Assembly (NCBI RefSeq): GCF_963666195.1 | Contig: NZ_OY762653.1 | Location: forward strand, 2,096,501-2,160,500 | DNA length: 64,000 bases | Direction: 5' to 3' | Source of the DNA: Trichococcus shcherbakoviae | Lineage (GTDB): Bacteria > Bacillota > Bacilli > Lactobacillales > Aerococcaceae | In this document: positions 1-9,771 of the stretch, piece by piece | How positions within the stretch are numbered: position 1 is the first letter of the stretch | Layout of the letters: every line of letters begins with the position of its first letter | Position numbers and translations under genes: made by a program | Notes under the pieces: model-generated | Seen by the model: only the letters and a program-made list of their open reading frames with translations | Told to the model about the DNA's origin: nothing | Database searches by the model: none

Positions 1-1
1 A

Positions 2-1747
2 TCACAAACGTCCACTGGTTTGGGCGATGGCATCGCAATGCCGCATGCCAAAAACAAAGCGGTCATCAAACCCGCTGTCGTTTTTGCAAAAAGTGCAGCC
101 GGTGTGGACTATGCATCATTGGATGGTCAACCAGCACATCTGTTCTTCATGATCGCGGCTCCGGAAGGCGCAAATAATGTTCATTTGGAAGTTTTGGCGT
201 CATTATCCCGTTTACTCATCAATCCTGATTTCACTGCATCATTGAAAAAAGCTAAGACTCCAGAAGAAGTGCAAGGGTTATTTGCGGCAGCAGAAGCTGC
301 ACGCGAAGCCAAAGAGCAAGCTGAAGCAGCAGCGAAGGCAGCTCCAGTAGCAGCAACCGAAACGAAGAGACCTTTCGTCATTGCAGTAACGGCATGTCCT
401 ACAGGGATTGCACACACGTATATGGCTGAAGATTCACTGAAATTGATGGCTGAAAAAATGGGCGTCGATATCCGCGTTGAAACGAACGGATCGGATGGCG
501 TCAAGAACGCCTTGACAGCCGACGAAATCCGCCGTGCTGATGGTGTCATCATAGCAGCTGACAAAAAAGTTGAAATGGCGCGCTTCAACGGCAAACACGT
601 TCTTCAAAGACCGGTAAGCGACGGCATCAACAAAGCCGAAGAATTGATCACAAAAGCAATGCGTAAAGAAGCGCCAATACTGAATGTTGAAGGCGATATC
701 TTCTCGGCCAGCGAAAGCGACGAAAAGCAATCCATCATCGGAAGAGTCTACAAAGACTTGATGAACGGTATTTCACACATGTTGCCGTTTGTTGTTGGTG
801 GTGGTATCCTGATTGCGATTTCCTTCCTGTTCGAAACGTCATTCGGTGCGGATAGCCCGTTGTTCATTTCCTTCATGGCAATTGGTGGAGCAGCATTCAG
901 CTTCCTGATTCCAATTTTGGCCGGTTACATCGCAATGAGTATCGCAGATCGTCCGGGGTTACTCCCAGGTATGGCGGGCGGTTACTTGGCTGTGCAAGCA
1001 AATGCCGGATTCTTGGGCGGGTTGATTGCTGGTTTCTTGGCCGGTTACATCATGGTTTATCTGAAGAAAGCCTTTAAAGGATTGCCTCGTACCTTGGATG
1101 GCATGAAGACAATTCTCTTGTACCCTGTGTTCGGTCTATTGATCACTGGCTTGTTGATGTATTTCTTGGTAGGTCCTGTCTTCTCCACAATCAATACAGC
1201 TATGATCACCTTCCTGGAAAACTTGGGTACTGGTAATGCAGTGCTGTTGGGTGCTGTTCTTGGCGGCATGATGGCAATCGATATGGGTGGTCCATTCAAT
1301 AAAGCAGCTTATGCCTTCTCAATCGGTATCTTCACGGATACTGGCGATGGCAGCTTGATGGCAGCTGTAATGGCTGGTGGTATGATTCCTCCATTGGCAA
1401 TCGGTATCGCAACATTGATTTTCAAAAACAAATTTACGGATATCGAACAAAAATCCGGACTTTCCAACATCCTGTTGGGCCTATCCTTCATCACTGAAGG
1501 TGCGATTCCATTCGCTGCGGCAGATCCGATGCGCGTAATCGGTTCATCCATCGTTGGTTCAGCGATTGCTGGTGGTTTGACACAGCTATGGGCAGTTTCA
1601 ATCCCTGCACCACATGGTGGCTTGTTCGTAATCACATTGGCTAACCGTCCGTTGATGTTCTTGCTGGCTTTGTTGATCGGTACAGCCGTTTCAGCATTGA
1701 TGTTAGGTTTTTGGAAACAAGATAAAACACAACAAGTCGCAAAATAA
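2..1747 (+). CDS. fruA: PTS fructose-family transporter, EIIABC (5' end cut by window)
   Basis: Sugar-specific enzyme II of the phosphotransferase system. It phosphorylates fructose, or a related sugar, during uptake, taking phosphate from P-His-HPr. The open frame reaches the window edge, so the start is missing; 581 codons are visible. Order of domains: end of EIIA with the active-site His in the AMPHAK motif near residue 14; EIIB at about 120-215 with the phosphocysteine in TACPTGIAHT; and a membrane EIIC at about 240-575 with many Gly-rich hydrophobic segments. A variable Ala/Glu-rich linker joins EIIA to EIIB. The fusion order is known for Lactobacillales FruA. Upstream partners such as fruR and fruK would lie outside the window. 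A strong terminator follows at 1763-1805. Confidence 0.9.
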   Translation, partial: SQTSTGLGDGIAMPHAKNKAVIKPAVVFAKSAAGVDYASLDGQPAHLFFMIAAPEGANNVHLEVLASLSRLLINPDFTASLKKAKTPEEVQGLFAAAEAAREAKEQAEAAAKAAPVAATETKRPFVIAVTACPTGIAHTYMAEDSLKLMAEKMGVDIRVETNGSDGVKNALTADEIRRADGVIIAADKKVEMARFNGKHVLQRPVSDGINKAEELITKAMRKEAPILNVEGDIFSASESDEKQSIIGRVYKDLMNGISHMLPFVVGGGILIAISFLFETSFGADSPLFISFMAIGGAAFSFLIPILAGYIAMSIADRPGLLPGMAGGYLAVQANAGFLGGLIAGFLAGYIMVYLKKAFKGLPRTLDGMKTILLYPVFGLLITGLLMYFLVGPVFSTINTAMITFLENLGTGNAVLLGAVLGGMMAIDMGGPFNKAAYAFSIGIFTDTGDGSLMAAVMAGGMIPPLAIGIATLIFKNKFTDIEQKSGLSNILLGLSFITEGAIPFAAADPMRVIGSSIVGSAIAGGLTQLWAVSIPAPHGGLFVITLANRPLMFLLALLIGTAVSALMLGFWKQDKTQQVAK

Positions 1748-1762
1748 ATTAAATCATTCATT

Positions 1763-1805
1763 GAGAGAACAGACTGGGAACCTCCTTTCTGTTCTCTCTT
1801 TTTTG
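1763..1805 (+). terminator. Rho-independent terminator after fruA
   Basis: A perfect 10-bp stem (GAGAGAACAG at 1763-1772 with CTGTTCTCTC at 1789-1798) is followed by a T-run. Confidence 0.9.
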
Positions 1806-1894
1806 TTGTTCCGAACACAAGGCGTACAAATGAAAACGGTATGACAGATAAATGAGAATAATGTAAAAAAATGGGATGATTTTCATGGCAGATA

Positions 1895-1903
1895 TGCTAT
1901 AAT
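1895..1903 (+). promoter_or_regulatory. argG promoter (extended -10)
   Basis: TGC-TATAAT at 1895-1903 is a consensus extended -10; no good -35 is present. It gives a leader of about 80 nt. A stretch starting at 1941 (CATGCATAAAAGCAACG) weakly resembles an ArgR box; that part is speculative. Confidence 0.6.
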
Positions 1904-1988
1904 GCATATTGTTAAATAAACGAAAATGTAGATATCAGTTCATGCATAAAAGCAACGGATATTGAAATCTGTATAAGGAGGTAAAAGC

Positions 1989-3248
1989 ATGGCAGCAAAG
2001 GAATCAATCAAAAAAGTGGTTTTGGCTTACTCAGGTGGATTGGATACGTCAGTCATCATCCCTTGGTTAAAAGAAAACTACAACAACTGTGAAGTAATCG
2101 CCGTAGTAGGAGACGTAGGACAAGGTGATGACTACAGCCGATTGGAAGAAAAAGCAATCAACTGTGGCGCATCGAAGTTGTATGTTGCAGACTTGAAGAA
2201 GGAATTCGTTGAAGAATTCATTTGGCCGACATTGCAAGCAGGCGCTAAGTACGAAGGACAATATTTATTGGGGACCTCTTTCGCCCGCCCAATCATTGCC
2301 AAAAGAATGGTAGAGATTGCGCACTTGGAAAATGCTGATGCGATCGTTCACGGAGCAACAGGGAAAGGGAACGACCAAGTCCGTTTTGAAGTCGGCATCC
2401 GAGAATTCGATCCGAACATCACGATCATCGCCCCTTGGAGAGAATGGGAACTGACTTCCAGAGAAGATGAATTTGCGTATGCTGCTGCACATAACGTGCC
2501 GCTTCCGATTACGTTGGAAACAAACTACTCAAAAGATAAAAACTTGTGGCATTTATCGCATGAGGGCCTTGATCTGGAAATGACAGCCAATGAGCCGGAT
2601 TACGACAAAATTCTGGAGATGTGCGTAACGCCTGAGAAAGCTCCGGACGAAGCGACATATGTCACGCTGGAATTCAAAAAAGGCATACCGGTAAGCTTGA
2701 ACGGGGAAGCAATGGAAGGCATCGCCCTGATCGAAAAATTGAACGTGATCGCGGGCGCGAACGGCGTCGGCATCATCGATATCGTAGAGAACCGCTTAGT
2801 CGGCATGAAATCAAGAGGCGTTTATGAAACGCCTGCTGGAACTGTGCTGTATCATGCCCACGACAAATTGGAACAGCTTTGCCTGGACAAAGATACTTTC
2901 CAATACAAACAATTGCTTGCCAACAAGTATGCGGAGCTTGTATACAACGGATTGTGGTATACACCATTGCGCAAAGCATTAGCTGCATTTGTTGACGAAA
3001 CACAACAGAATGTCGAAGGTTTCGTGAAGATGAAACTTTATAAAGGCAACATCACCGATGCTGGCGTAGTCAGCGCGAAATCATTGTACAGCGAAAGCTT
3101 TGCCACTTTCGAGAGCGATGATGTATACAACCATACTGATGCAGCCGGATTTATCCGTCTGTTCGGATTGCCTACATCCATCCGCGTCATGAAAGAGCAA
3201 GCTGAAGATCAAGCGACACATGAAGAATTGGAAGATTTATTGAAATAA
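1989..3248 (+). CDS. argG: Argininosuccinate synthase
   Basis: Joins citrulline and aspartate using ATP to make argininosuccinate, the next-to-last step of arginine synthesis, in the cytosol. 419 residues, close to the usual bacterial length. The N-terminal PP-loop is visible (AYSGGLDTS, residues 13-21), as is the family block [14 protein letters not shown] near residue 120. The start is set by the strong AAGGAGG upstream. The gene stands alone between a promoter at 1895-1903 and a terminator at 3292-3333. argH, usually its partner, is not in the window. Identity is secure from sequence. Confidence 0.97.
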   Translation: MAAKESIKKVVLAYSGGLDTSVIIPWLKENYNNCEVIAVVGDVGQGDDYSRLEEKAINCGASKLYVADLKKEFVEEFIWPTLQAGAKYEGQYLLGTSFARPIIAKRMVEIAHLENADAIVHGATGKGNDQVRFEVGIREFDPNITIIAPWREWELTSREDEFAYAAAHNVPLPITLETNYSKDKNLWHLSHEGLDLEMTANEPDYDKILEMCVTPEKAPDEATYVTLEFKKGIPVSLNGEAMEGIALIEKLNVIAGANGVGIIDIVENRLVGMKSRGVYETPAGTVLYHAHDKLEQLCLDKDTFQYKQLLANKYAELVYNGLWYTPLRKALAAFVDETQQNVEGFVKMKLYKGNITDAGVVSAKSLYSESFATFESDDVYNHTDAAGFIRLFGLPTSIRVMKEQAEDQATHEELEDLLK

Positions 3249-3291
3249 ACAACCGGTATTAGTGTCTGTTGACAGCTAGTCCGCTCCGGAT

Positions 3292-3333
3292 CGTCCTCAT
3301 CAGGCAATAGAGCCTGATGAGGACGTTTTTTTT
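3292..3333 (+). terminator. Rho-independent terminator after argG
   Basis: A 14-bp perfect stem (3292-3305 with 3312-3325) with a six-base loop and an 8-T tail. Confidence 0.95.
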
Positions 3334-3414
3334 AGTTGTTGGCTAATAACCCCTTTATTATAGTGTGTAAACATAGCCCGGACCTTAAATCGCGAGATCT
3401 TGCCTTGCCAAACT

Positions 3415-3442
3415 TTGATATCGCAAAAGAATAAACTATGAT
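3415..3442 (+). promoter_or_regulatory. Promoter of the sugar transferase gene
   Basis: TTGATA (3415-3420), a 16-bp spacer, then TATGAT (3437-3442), about 50 bp upstream of the GTG start. Confidence 0.5.
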
Positions 3443-3491
3443 AAAATGAATGCATTCATATTAAGCTAGTTCAAGGAGGAGGAGATTAAGC

Positions 3492-4886
3492 GTGAATCAA
3501 ACAGGTGAATGGAACAAAGCCCGTAAAATTATCATAGGCATCATTGATGTGCTGTTGTTCATCGGATCATTGCTGCTATCTTTTTATTTTAAATTCGGAA
3601 GAAATATACCATTGATAAACTTCGATGCCTTTCAGGGCAGCATTGCCTATGTCTCTGTGATTTTCATCATCGTCAATATCTTGTTCGGTACGTATATCTT
3701 TTACAACAAATCGATCAGTGACTTCTTGTTCATTACGGTCATCGGGCAATTCGTCCTTTCGTTGATCATCATGGCGCTGACTTTTGCCGGACGTTGGTTG
3801 GCATTCCCGCGATCGGTCATTCTGATCAACTTTTTTGTGGGAACGATCCTGTTGTTCCTGTTCCGCGTAATGGTGTTCAAAATGTACCAACGCGTGAGCG
3901 GCAGTAAACGGGTCATGATTGTCGGGATGGAAAAGGAAGTATTTGCGGCAGTCGACAACTTCACGAATACAAAAAGCATCCGCCATATGGTGACGCATGT
4001 CGTCCTGTCGGATTATTACGAAAATGTCCTGCGGCATTTGGAAGAGATTGATATCGTCTACTTAGCGAGCCAAATCGAAGAATCCGAAAAACTGAAGATA
4101 TACGATCTGTTGACGAGCAAAGAGAAGAAGATGTTCCTGAATACGAGTTTCGAGAATCTGATCATGGTCAATCCGAATATGATGAACATCGAGGATGAAA
4201 GCATCATCGAAGTTTCCCCGTTCCGTATCTCGGCAGAAGATGGCCTTATGAAACGGATCATCGATATCACGGTTGCGCTCATCGGTATCGTCATCACTTC
4301 GCCGATCATGGCCGTTACGGCTATCTTGGTGAAGAAAAGTTCTGAAGGTCCCGTATTCTACAAGCAGACACGCATCACCAGAGACGGCAAGGAATTCGAA
4401 ATCCTGAAGTTCCGCAGCATGGGTGTGACCGCCGAGAAAGATTCAGGCCCAGTTTTGGCTACAAGCAATGATGTGCGCGTAACGACAGTCGGCAAATATC
4501 TGCGCTCCCTGCGCATCGATGAACTGCCGCAGTTGTTCAACGTATTGCTGGGCGATATGTCCTTGGTCGGTCCCCGGCCGGAACGTCCTTTCTTCGTTGA
4601 TCAATTCAAGGAACTGAACCCGCATTATTACCTGCGCCACAACGTCCGTGCCGGGATTACCGGATATGCGCAAGTGTACGGGAAGTACGCTTCCGACTTC
4701 AACAGCAAGCTGAACTTCGATCTGATCTACATCAAGAAGTATTCCTTGATACTGGATCTGAAAATCATGCTGCAGACCGTCAAAATCTTGTTCGATAAAG
4801 TATCATCCCGCGGAGTGGATGAAAGCGAACGGGCAATCCTGTCCGAGCAAGAGATTGAAGAACGCGGCATCAAAGTTATTTATTAA
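3492..4886 (+). CDS. Polyprenyl-phosphate sugar-1-phosphate transferase (WbaP/CpsE-like)
   Basis: Predicted to move a hexose-1-phosphate from a UDP-sugar to undecaprenyl phosphate, starting an exopolysaccharide or capsule repeat unit at the membrane. 464 residues. The N-terminal part has about four membrane segments (to about residue 115), then a central nucleotide-binding-like region, another membrane segment near 255-280 and the C-terminal catalytic domain. The latter carries the conserved PVFYKQTRIT, FEILKFRSM and DELPQLFNVL...LVGPRPERP motifs. The start is GTG, set by AAGGAGGAGG 10 bp upstream. It stands alone, with no glycosyltransferases next to it, so the sugar (Glc or Gal) cannot be decided. 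GalU and Pgm, which supply UDP-glucose, lie elsewhere in the window. Confidence 0.9.
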   Translation: MNQTGEWNKARKIIIGIIDVLLFIGSLLLSFYFKFGRNIPLINFDAFQGSIAYVSVIFIIVNILFGTYIFYNKSISDFLFITVIGQFVLSLIIMALTFAGRWLAFPRSVILINFFVGTILLFLFRVMVFKMYQRVSGSKRVMIVGMEKEVFAAVDNFTNTKSIRHMVTHVVLSDYYENVLRHLEEIDIVYLASQIEESEKLKIYDLLTSKEKKMFLNTSFENLIMVNPNMMNIEDESIIEVSPFRISAEDGLMKRIIDITVALIGIVITSPIMAVTAILVKKSSEGPVFYKQTRITRDGKEFEILKFRSMGVTAEKDSGPVLATSNDVRVTTVGKYLRSLRIDELPQLFNVLLGDMSLVGPRPERPFFVDQFKELNPHYYLRHNVRAGITGYAQVYGKYASDFNSKLNFDLIYIKKYSLILDLKIMLQTVKILFDKVSSRGVDESERAILSEQEIEERGIKVIY

Positions 4887-4893
4887 AAAGAAA

Positions 4894-5135
4894 AGCGGGA
4901 CAAGCCTGTTTTGCCTCGAAAGAAATTTAGGAAATCGTGCTACGCAACGTTCCCTACGGTCACCTTGTACTGGGAGTCTAAGGGATGAATCCCTAAGACT
5001 CCCATGCAACTGAGCATCGTAGAGCGCAATATGCTGAGAGACTTCCTGCGTCAGCAGGTTAGTCGAACAGTATCCTTGGCTCGTAGAGACAAGGGGTTCC
5101 TTAATCCCTTTTCCGAGAGGCAGGCTTGGACCGCT
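4894..5135. repeat. 242-bp element with 15-bp terminal inverted repeats and internal hairpins (structured RNA or MITE-like)
   Basis: AGCGGGACAAGCCTG (4894-4908) and CAGGCTTGGACCGCT (5121-5135) are inverted copies matching at 13 of 15 positions. Inside lie a near-perfect palindrome (GGGAGTCT...AGACTCCC, 4972-5003) and a hairpin (GACT-t-CCTGC...GCAGG-tt-AGTC, 5040-5064). Further pairing segments (GCCTCG/CGAG-GGC, AGGAA/TTCCT, CCTTGT/ACAAGG) would close the whole as a long rod. No protein-coding frame with a ribosome site fits. I do not recognise it as tmRNA, RNase P, SRP or 6S RNA. It could be a stable RNA domain in the 3' UTR of the sugar transferase or a small non-autonomous mobile repeat. 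Confidence 0.55.
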
Positions 5136-5173
5136 AGCCATTATTTGGGACAGCGAAGTTTCAATACCGCAAT

Positions 5174-5218
5174 AAAACCATCCACCGGGCGTTTTTCCGC
5201 CCGCCAGGATGGTTTTTT
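5174..5218 (+). terminator. Rho-independent terminator
   Basis: AAAACCATCC (5174-5183) pairs with GGATGGTTTT (5207-5216), with an inner GGGCG/CGCCC stem and a T-run. It closes the transcript running through the element at 4894-5135. The stretch 5219-5407 holds only the pncB leader, with a possible -10 TACAAT at 5323-5328. Confidence 0.9.
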
Positions 5219-5407
5219 GTTTACACAGAAATGCCGGTTGTATTTGCGGGAATGCTGGCTAATCACTATAATCAATCTGATGGATTTTGGACAAAAAAGC
5301 GGAAATGTATGGGGAATTGCGTTACAATAGGTAAATAGAGCACTTCCTTCTGCGGTACCGTGACAGAATGCGGAGGCGTACGATCAAAGATGAAATGAGT
5401 GAGTTGG

Positions 5408-6892
5408 ATGAGTTTTGATTATAACGATGATAGTTTAGCTTTGCATACTGATTTGTACCAAATTAACATGATGAAGACTTATTGGGATGAAGGCATTACC
5501 GAAAAACATGCAATTTTTGAACTGTACTTCCGGAAGTATCCTTTCAATAATGGCTATGCAGTTTATGCGGGGCTTGAACGCTTCGTATCCTACATTCAGA
5601 ATTTGCGCTTTACGGATACGGACATCGCTTATTTGCGTGAGCATGTCGGCTATGAGGAAGGTTTTTTGGATTATCTGAAAAATTTCCGTTTCTCGGGCAC
5701 GATCCGTTCCGCTCTGGAGGGGGATCTCGTCTTCGCGAATGAACCGATCGTCCAGGTGGAAGGTCCGTTGGCGGAGTGCCAATTGATCGAAACGGCCTTA
5801 TTGAATGTCGTAAATTTCCAAACGCTGATTGCGACAAAAGCTGCACGTTTGCGCTACGTCTGTGATGATGAGCCGCTGATGGAATTCGGTTCCAGAAGAG
5901 CGCAGGAAATGGACGCCGCCATCTGGGGAACCCGCGCAGCCTATATCGCCGGCTTCAATGCAACGAGCAATGTCCGTGCTGCTAAACTGTTCGGCATCCC
6001 AGCTTCGGGTACCCATGCCCATTCGATGGTGCAAGTCTACCGCAATGATTATGATGCCTTCATGGCTTATGCGCATTCCCACAAGGATTGTGTCTTCCTT
6101 GTGGATACCTACGATACGTTGAAATCAGGCGTGCCAAATGCCATCAAAGTGGCGAAGGAAATGGGCGATAAGATCAATTTTCTCGGCGTGCGCCTAGACA
6201 GCGGAGACATGGCCTACATTTCAAAAAAAGTCCGCCAACAATTGGACGAGGCAGGCTTTACCGATGCAAAAATCTACGCATCGAACGACCTGGATGAACT
6301 GACAATCTTGAACCTGAAGATGCAAGGCGCAAAAATAGATGTCTGGGGTGTCGGCACCAAACTGATCACCGCTTATGACCAACCTGCGCTTGGAGCGGTC
6401 TATAAGTTAGTCTCGATCGCGGATGAGAACGGCCAAATGGTGGATACGATGAAAATCTCCAGCAATGCCGAAAAAGTCTCCACACCAGGCAAGAAACAAG
6501 TATGGCGGATCACCCGCAAGCGCGACGGTAAGTCGGAAGGAGACTACATTGCGCTTTGGGAAGAACAACCCGATCAAGAGTCAGAACTGTATATGTTCCA
6601 TCCGGTCTTCACTTACATCAACAAAACCATCACCGACTTTGAGGCGCGCCCTATTCTGCAGGATATCATCGTAGAAGGTAAACTTGTATATGAATTGCCG
6701 TCGCTCCAAGAAGTAAAAGCATTCTCGGAAGCGCAGATGAGCGGCTTATGGGATGAATACAAACGTATCCTGAATCCGGAAGACTATCCTGTCGACTTGT
6801 CCCAGAAGACATACGATCATAAGATGGCTACAATCAAGGAAATCAAAAAGCAAATAAAAGAAGAAGCATCATTATTGGAAAGCACTAAATAA
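5408..6892 (+). CDS. pncB: Nicotinate phosphoribosyltransferase
   Basis: Makes nicotinate mononucleotide from nicotinate and PRPP, the entry step of NAD salvage. 494 residues from ATG 5408. A GTG at 5399 in the same frame is possible; the nearest GGAGG (5372-5376) is too far from either for a clear choice. ATG 5408 is preferred because the family begins a few residues before [11 protein letters not shown]. Recognisable family blocks are [18 protein letters not shown] (about residues 162-168), SGTHAHSMV and RLDSGDM. It is followed after 29 bp by nadE, so the pair forms an NAD salvage operon. Confidence 0.95.
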   Translation: MSFDYNDDSLALHTDLYQINMMKTYWDEGITEKHAIFELYFRKYPFNNGYAVYAGLERFVSYIQNLRFTDTDIAYLREHVGYEEGFLDYLKNFRFSGTIRSALEGDLVFANEPIVQVEGPLAECQLIETALLNVVNFQTLIATKAARLRYVCDDEPLMEFGSRRAQEMDAAIWGTRAAYIAGFNATSNVRAAKLFGIPASGTHAHSMVQVYRNDYDAFMAYAHSHKDCVFLVDTYDTLKSGVPNAIKVAKEMGDKINFLGVRLDSGDMAYISKKVRQQLDEAGFTDAKIYASNDLDELTILNLKMQGAKIDVWGVGTKLITAYDQPALGAVYKLVSIADENGQMVDTMKISSNAEKVSTPGKKQVWRITRKRDGKSEGDYIALWEEQPDQESELYMFHPVFTYINKTITDFEARPILQDIIVEGKLVYELPSLQEVKAFSEAQMSGLWDEYKRILNPEDYPVDLSQKTYDHKMATIKEIKKQIKEEASLLESTK

Positions 6893-6921
6893 CCAATCAG
6901 ATCAATCAAGGGGGAACAGCG

Positions 6922-7755
6922 ATGCGTCCATTACAAAAAGAAATTATTGCTGCATTAAGAGTGAAACCGGAAATCGATCCAAAAGAGGAAATCCGCATCA
7001 GCATCGATTTCATGAAAGATTATTTGGCGGCACACCCATTTTTGAAGGCATTCGTTTTAGGAATCAGCGGAGGACAAGACTCAACTTTGACGGGGCGGTT
7101 AGCCCAGTTGGCGATCCAGGAAATGCGCGATGAGACAGGCGACGACAGTTACCAATTCATCGCTGTCCGCCTTCCGTACGGCATTCAATTCGATGAGCAC
7201 GATGCCCAGGCTGCACTAGCTTTCATTTCGCCTGACCAAAAATTGGTCGTCAATATCAAAGAAATGGCTGACGCCGCACTCGATGCACTTGAAGAAGCCG
7301 GACTTACCATCACCGACTTCAACAAAGGAAACATTAAAGCACGTCAACGTATGATCGTTCAGTTCGCGATAGCGGGAGACAGCAGCGGAGCCGTTTTGGG
7401 GACTGACCATGCGGCAGAATCCGTGACCGGGTTCTTCACAAAATTCGGGGATGGCGCAGCCGACCTATTGCCGATTTGGCGCTTGAACAAACGTCAAGGC
7501 CGTCAGTTGCTGAAAGAATTGGGCGCACCGGCAGAGCTTTATGAAAAAGTACCGACAGCGGACTTGGAAGAAAATCGTCCTGCTTTGCCTGATGAGGTGG
7601 CTTTGGGCGTGACTTACGAGATGATCGATGCTTATCTGGAAGGCAAGGAGATACCGGACAAGGACGCTGAAGTCATTGAAGGCTGGTACACGAAGACCGA
7701 GCATAAACGTCACTTGCCCATCACGGTCTATGACAGTTTTTGGAAAGAAGCTTAA
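6922..7755 (+). CDS. nadE: NH3-dependent NAD(+) synthetase
   Basis: Amidates nicotinate adenine dinucleotide to NAD using ammonia and ATP. 277 residues, the usual size for the single-domain ammonia-dependent form, with no N-terminal glutaminase. The PP-loop is [10 protein letters not shown] (residues 48-57), and the LGTDHAAE and [13 protein letters not shown] blocks are present. Ribosome site GGGGG upstream of ATG 6922. It shares a transcript with pncB, and the next gene starts 25 bp downstream. Confidence 0.96.
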   Translation: MRPLQKEIIAALRVKPEIDPKEEIRISIDFMKDYLAAHPFLKAFVLGISGGQDSTLTGRLAQLAIQEMRDETGDDSYQFIAVRLPYGIQFDEHDAQAALAFISPDQKLVVNIKEMADAALDALEEAGLTITDFNKGNIKARQRMIVQFAIAGDSSGAVLGTDHAAESVTGFFTKFGDGAADLLPIWRLNKRQGRQLLKELGAPAELYEKVPTADLEENRPALPDEVALGVTYEMIDAYLEGKEIPDKDAEVIEGWYTKTEHKRHLPITVYDSFWKEA

Positions 7756-7780
7756 TCTGTTCAGATAGCGGGGTTGTACA

Positions 7781-9670
7781 GTGAAAATCAGCAAAAAATT
7801 TAAAATGATGAAAGATAAACAAGAGCTGCAGTGCAAGAGCAGGGGGCACCTCCTGCTCTTGCACTTCTTTAGCTTGTTGGCGACTGTATTCTTGGTCCAT
7901 CTCTATATTCAATGGGCTCAAAATGATCTGGATGCCGGATTGGTCGTGAATTTTGTATTTGCATGGCATACCGAGAAGTTCCTGATCAGCACGGGTGTAT
8001 TAGTGACGCTGGGGCTATGGCTTTGGGCCTTGGTGGGGAACATCCGCTGGGCAAACGCACTGCTGTTGCTGTCGGGAGGAATCCTCGGGATGGCGACCTA
8101 TGAAAAGATGCTGCAGCGGAACGAGCCCGTTTATCCGAGCGACTTGAAGATGCTGACGGAGGCCAGCTTCCTTTTGGAGATGCTGAACGGCCGGACATTG
8201 GCGGCACTAAGCTTTGTGTTCCTGCTGTTTCTGGCATTCATACTTTATTCCCTGCGTCAGGACAAGTCCAAGAAAACCGTGAAATTGGGATGGAAATCAC
8301 GCCTGCCGATTCTCATAACAACAAGCATGGCGCTCTGCTATGCTGGCCAGTTCCAGCAGGAAGGCAACCTGCTGAAGAAAGCCTATGACCGGACGGCTTA
8401 TTGGATCCCGTACAGCCAACAAATGAACTATTACAACACCGGCTTTGTGGCCGGCTTCCTATACAACCTTTCGGCTGCACCGATGGAGCTGTCGACGGAT
8501 TATTCACAGGAAAAGATCGATGAGTTGAAGGCAACCTATCAGCAACTTGCTGACGAAATCAACGCAGAAAGAACCGCAGCGTTTCCCGAAACGAATGTCA
8601 TCTACATCATGAATGAAAGTTTTGCGGACCCGCTTGAATTGGAAGGATTGGATCTGCAAAGCGATCCGATTCCGTTCACGAGAGGCTTGATGGAAACAAG
8701 CTACAGCGGCGAACTGTTGTCCCAAGGCTATGGCGGCGGAACCGCCAATATCGAATTTGAGGCATTGACAGGTTTTTCGATGGAGCCGTTCGCTGCGAAC
8801 ATCACGACGCCCTATACGCAGTTCCTGTCTTCGCAAGATGATTTCCCTTCCGTCGTGTCCCGTTTGGAAGAAGCCGGCTTCCGTACCACAGCGATCCATC
8901 CCTACAATACGACCATGTATAAGCGGTTGGAGAACTATGAGACTTTGGGATTCGATTCTTTTCTTTACGAGGACACGATGACAAATACGGAAAAGTTGGA
9001 TACCAATCCGTATATCTCGGATGCAGCCGCATACGCTGAAATAAAGGATATCCTGAAAGCCAGTGAGGAAAAAGATTTTATCCATTTGGTGACGATGCAG
9101 AACCATACCCCTTATCAAAACAAATACACGGTAACGCCATCTGCTGCTGAAACCGGCATAGGCAGCCAGACAATCCGGAACTATCTGCAGGATCTGCAGT
9201 ACAGCGATCAAGCATTGGCGGATCTGTTGGCCGCTCTCCAGGAGTGGGATGAGCCGACCGTCGTCGTGTTTTGGGGGGATCATTGGCCGAGCGTTTTCGG
9301 AGAGGATCTTTATGCGCTGAATACGATCCAAAATATGCATGAGACGCCTATGTTCGTCTACAGCAACACGGAAGAATCCCAAAAGGATTTGGGCGTCACC
9401 AGTCCCATCTATTTCTTCCCGGAAGTGCTGGAGTTGAGCGGCAGCCGTGTCACGGCTTTTGAAGCCTTGTTGATGGAACTGCAGGAACAGGTGCCGGCTT
9501 TCGAAAAGACGCTGTATGTGAATGGCGATACCGGTGAATATGTCTCGAGCCCAGAGGAACTGTCCGATCAGGCCAGAAGCCTGTTAGCGGATTATGATCT
9601 GATTCAGTACGACACGACCACCGGAAACCGGTACGCAGAATCAAACGGTTTTTTTAAAATGAACGATTAA
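7781..9670 (+). CDS. LTA synthase family protein (membrane phosphoglycerol-transferase-like)
   Basis: 629 residues. The N-terminal half (about 25-200) has five membrane segments. The extracellular C-terminal half has a sulfatase/alkaline-phosphatase fold: NVIYIMNESFADP near residue 270 (metal ligand Glu), GGGTANIEFEALTG with the likely nucleophile Thr near 318, and a metal-binding FWGDHWPS motif near 505. Related proteins polymerise glycerol phosphate for lipoteichoic acid or add it to glycolipids; which one applies here cannot be read from the sequence. The GTG start has a GCGGGG site upstream. It is the third gene after pncB-nadE, with no terminator between. Confidence 0.8.
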   Translation: MKISKKFKMMKDKQELQCKSRGHLLLLHFFSLLATVFLVHLYIQWAQNDLDAGLVVNFVFAWHTEKFLISTGVLVTLGLWLWALVGNIRWANALLLLSGGILGMATYEKMLQRNEPVYPSDLKMLTEASFLLEMLNGRTLAALSFVFLLFLAFILYSLRQDKSKKTVKLGWKSRLPILITTSMALCYAGQFQQEGNLLKKAYDRTAYWIPYSQQMNYYNTGFVAGFLYNLSAAPMELSTDYSQEKIDELKATYQQLADEINAERTAAFPETNVIYIMNESFADPLELEGLDLQSDPIPFTRGLMETSYSGELLSQGYGGGTANIEFEALTGFSMEPFAANITTPYTQFLSSQDDFPSVVSRLEEAGFRTTAIHPYNTTMYKRLENYETLGFDSFLYEDTMTNTEKLDTNPYISDAAAYAEIKDILKASEEKDFIHLVTMQNHTPYQNKYTVTPSAAETGIGSQTIRNYLQDLQYSDQALADLLAALQEWDEPTVVVFWGDHWPSVFGEDLYALNTIQNMHETPMFVYSNTEESQKDLGVTSPIYFFPEVLELSGSRVTAFEALLMELQEQVPAFEKTLYVNGDTGEYVSSPEELSDQARSLLADYDLIQYDTTTGNRYAESNGFFKMND

Positions 9671-9771
9671 AACAGTTTGCCCCATCCTAGCGCCTTTTGT
9701 GGGAGTGGGATTTGCAAGTAGGACCGGAATCGCCTATGATTAAGGAAATACAGGGTGAAAGGAGGGGTCCG

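Noticed and set aside
4894-5135. tmRNA, RNase P RNA, SRP RNA or 6S RNA
   Set aside because: No tRNA-like 3' end or tag reading frame, no RNase P core motifs and no SRP apical loop motif could be found. 6S cannot be excluded by eye but has no positive support.
4803-5330. Short open frames on both strands after the sugar transferase
   Set aside because: They follow the palindromic element, contain mirrored Arg/Leu/Ser strings created by the inverted repeats, and lack convincing ribosome sites. The last one runs through a terminator.
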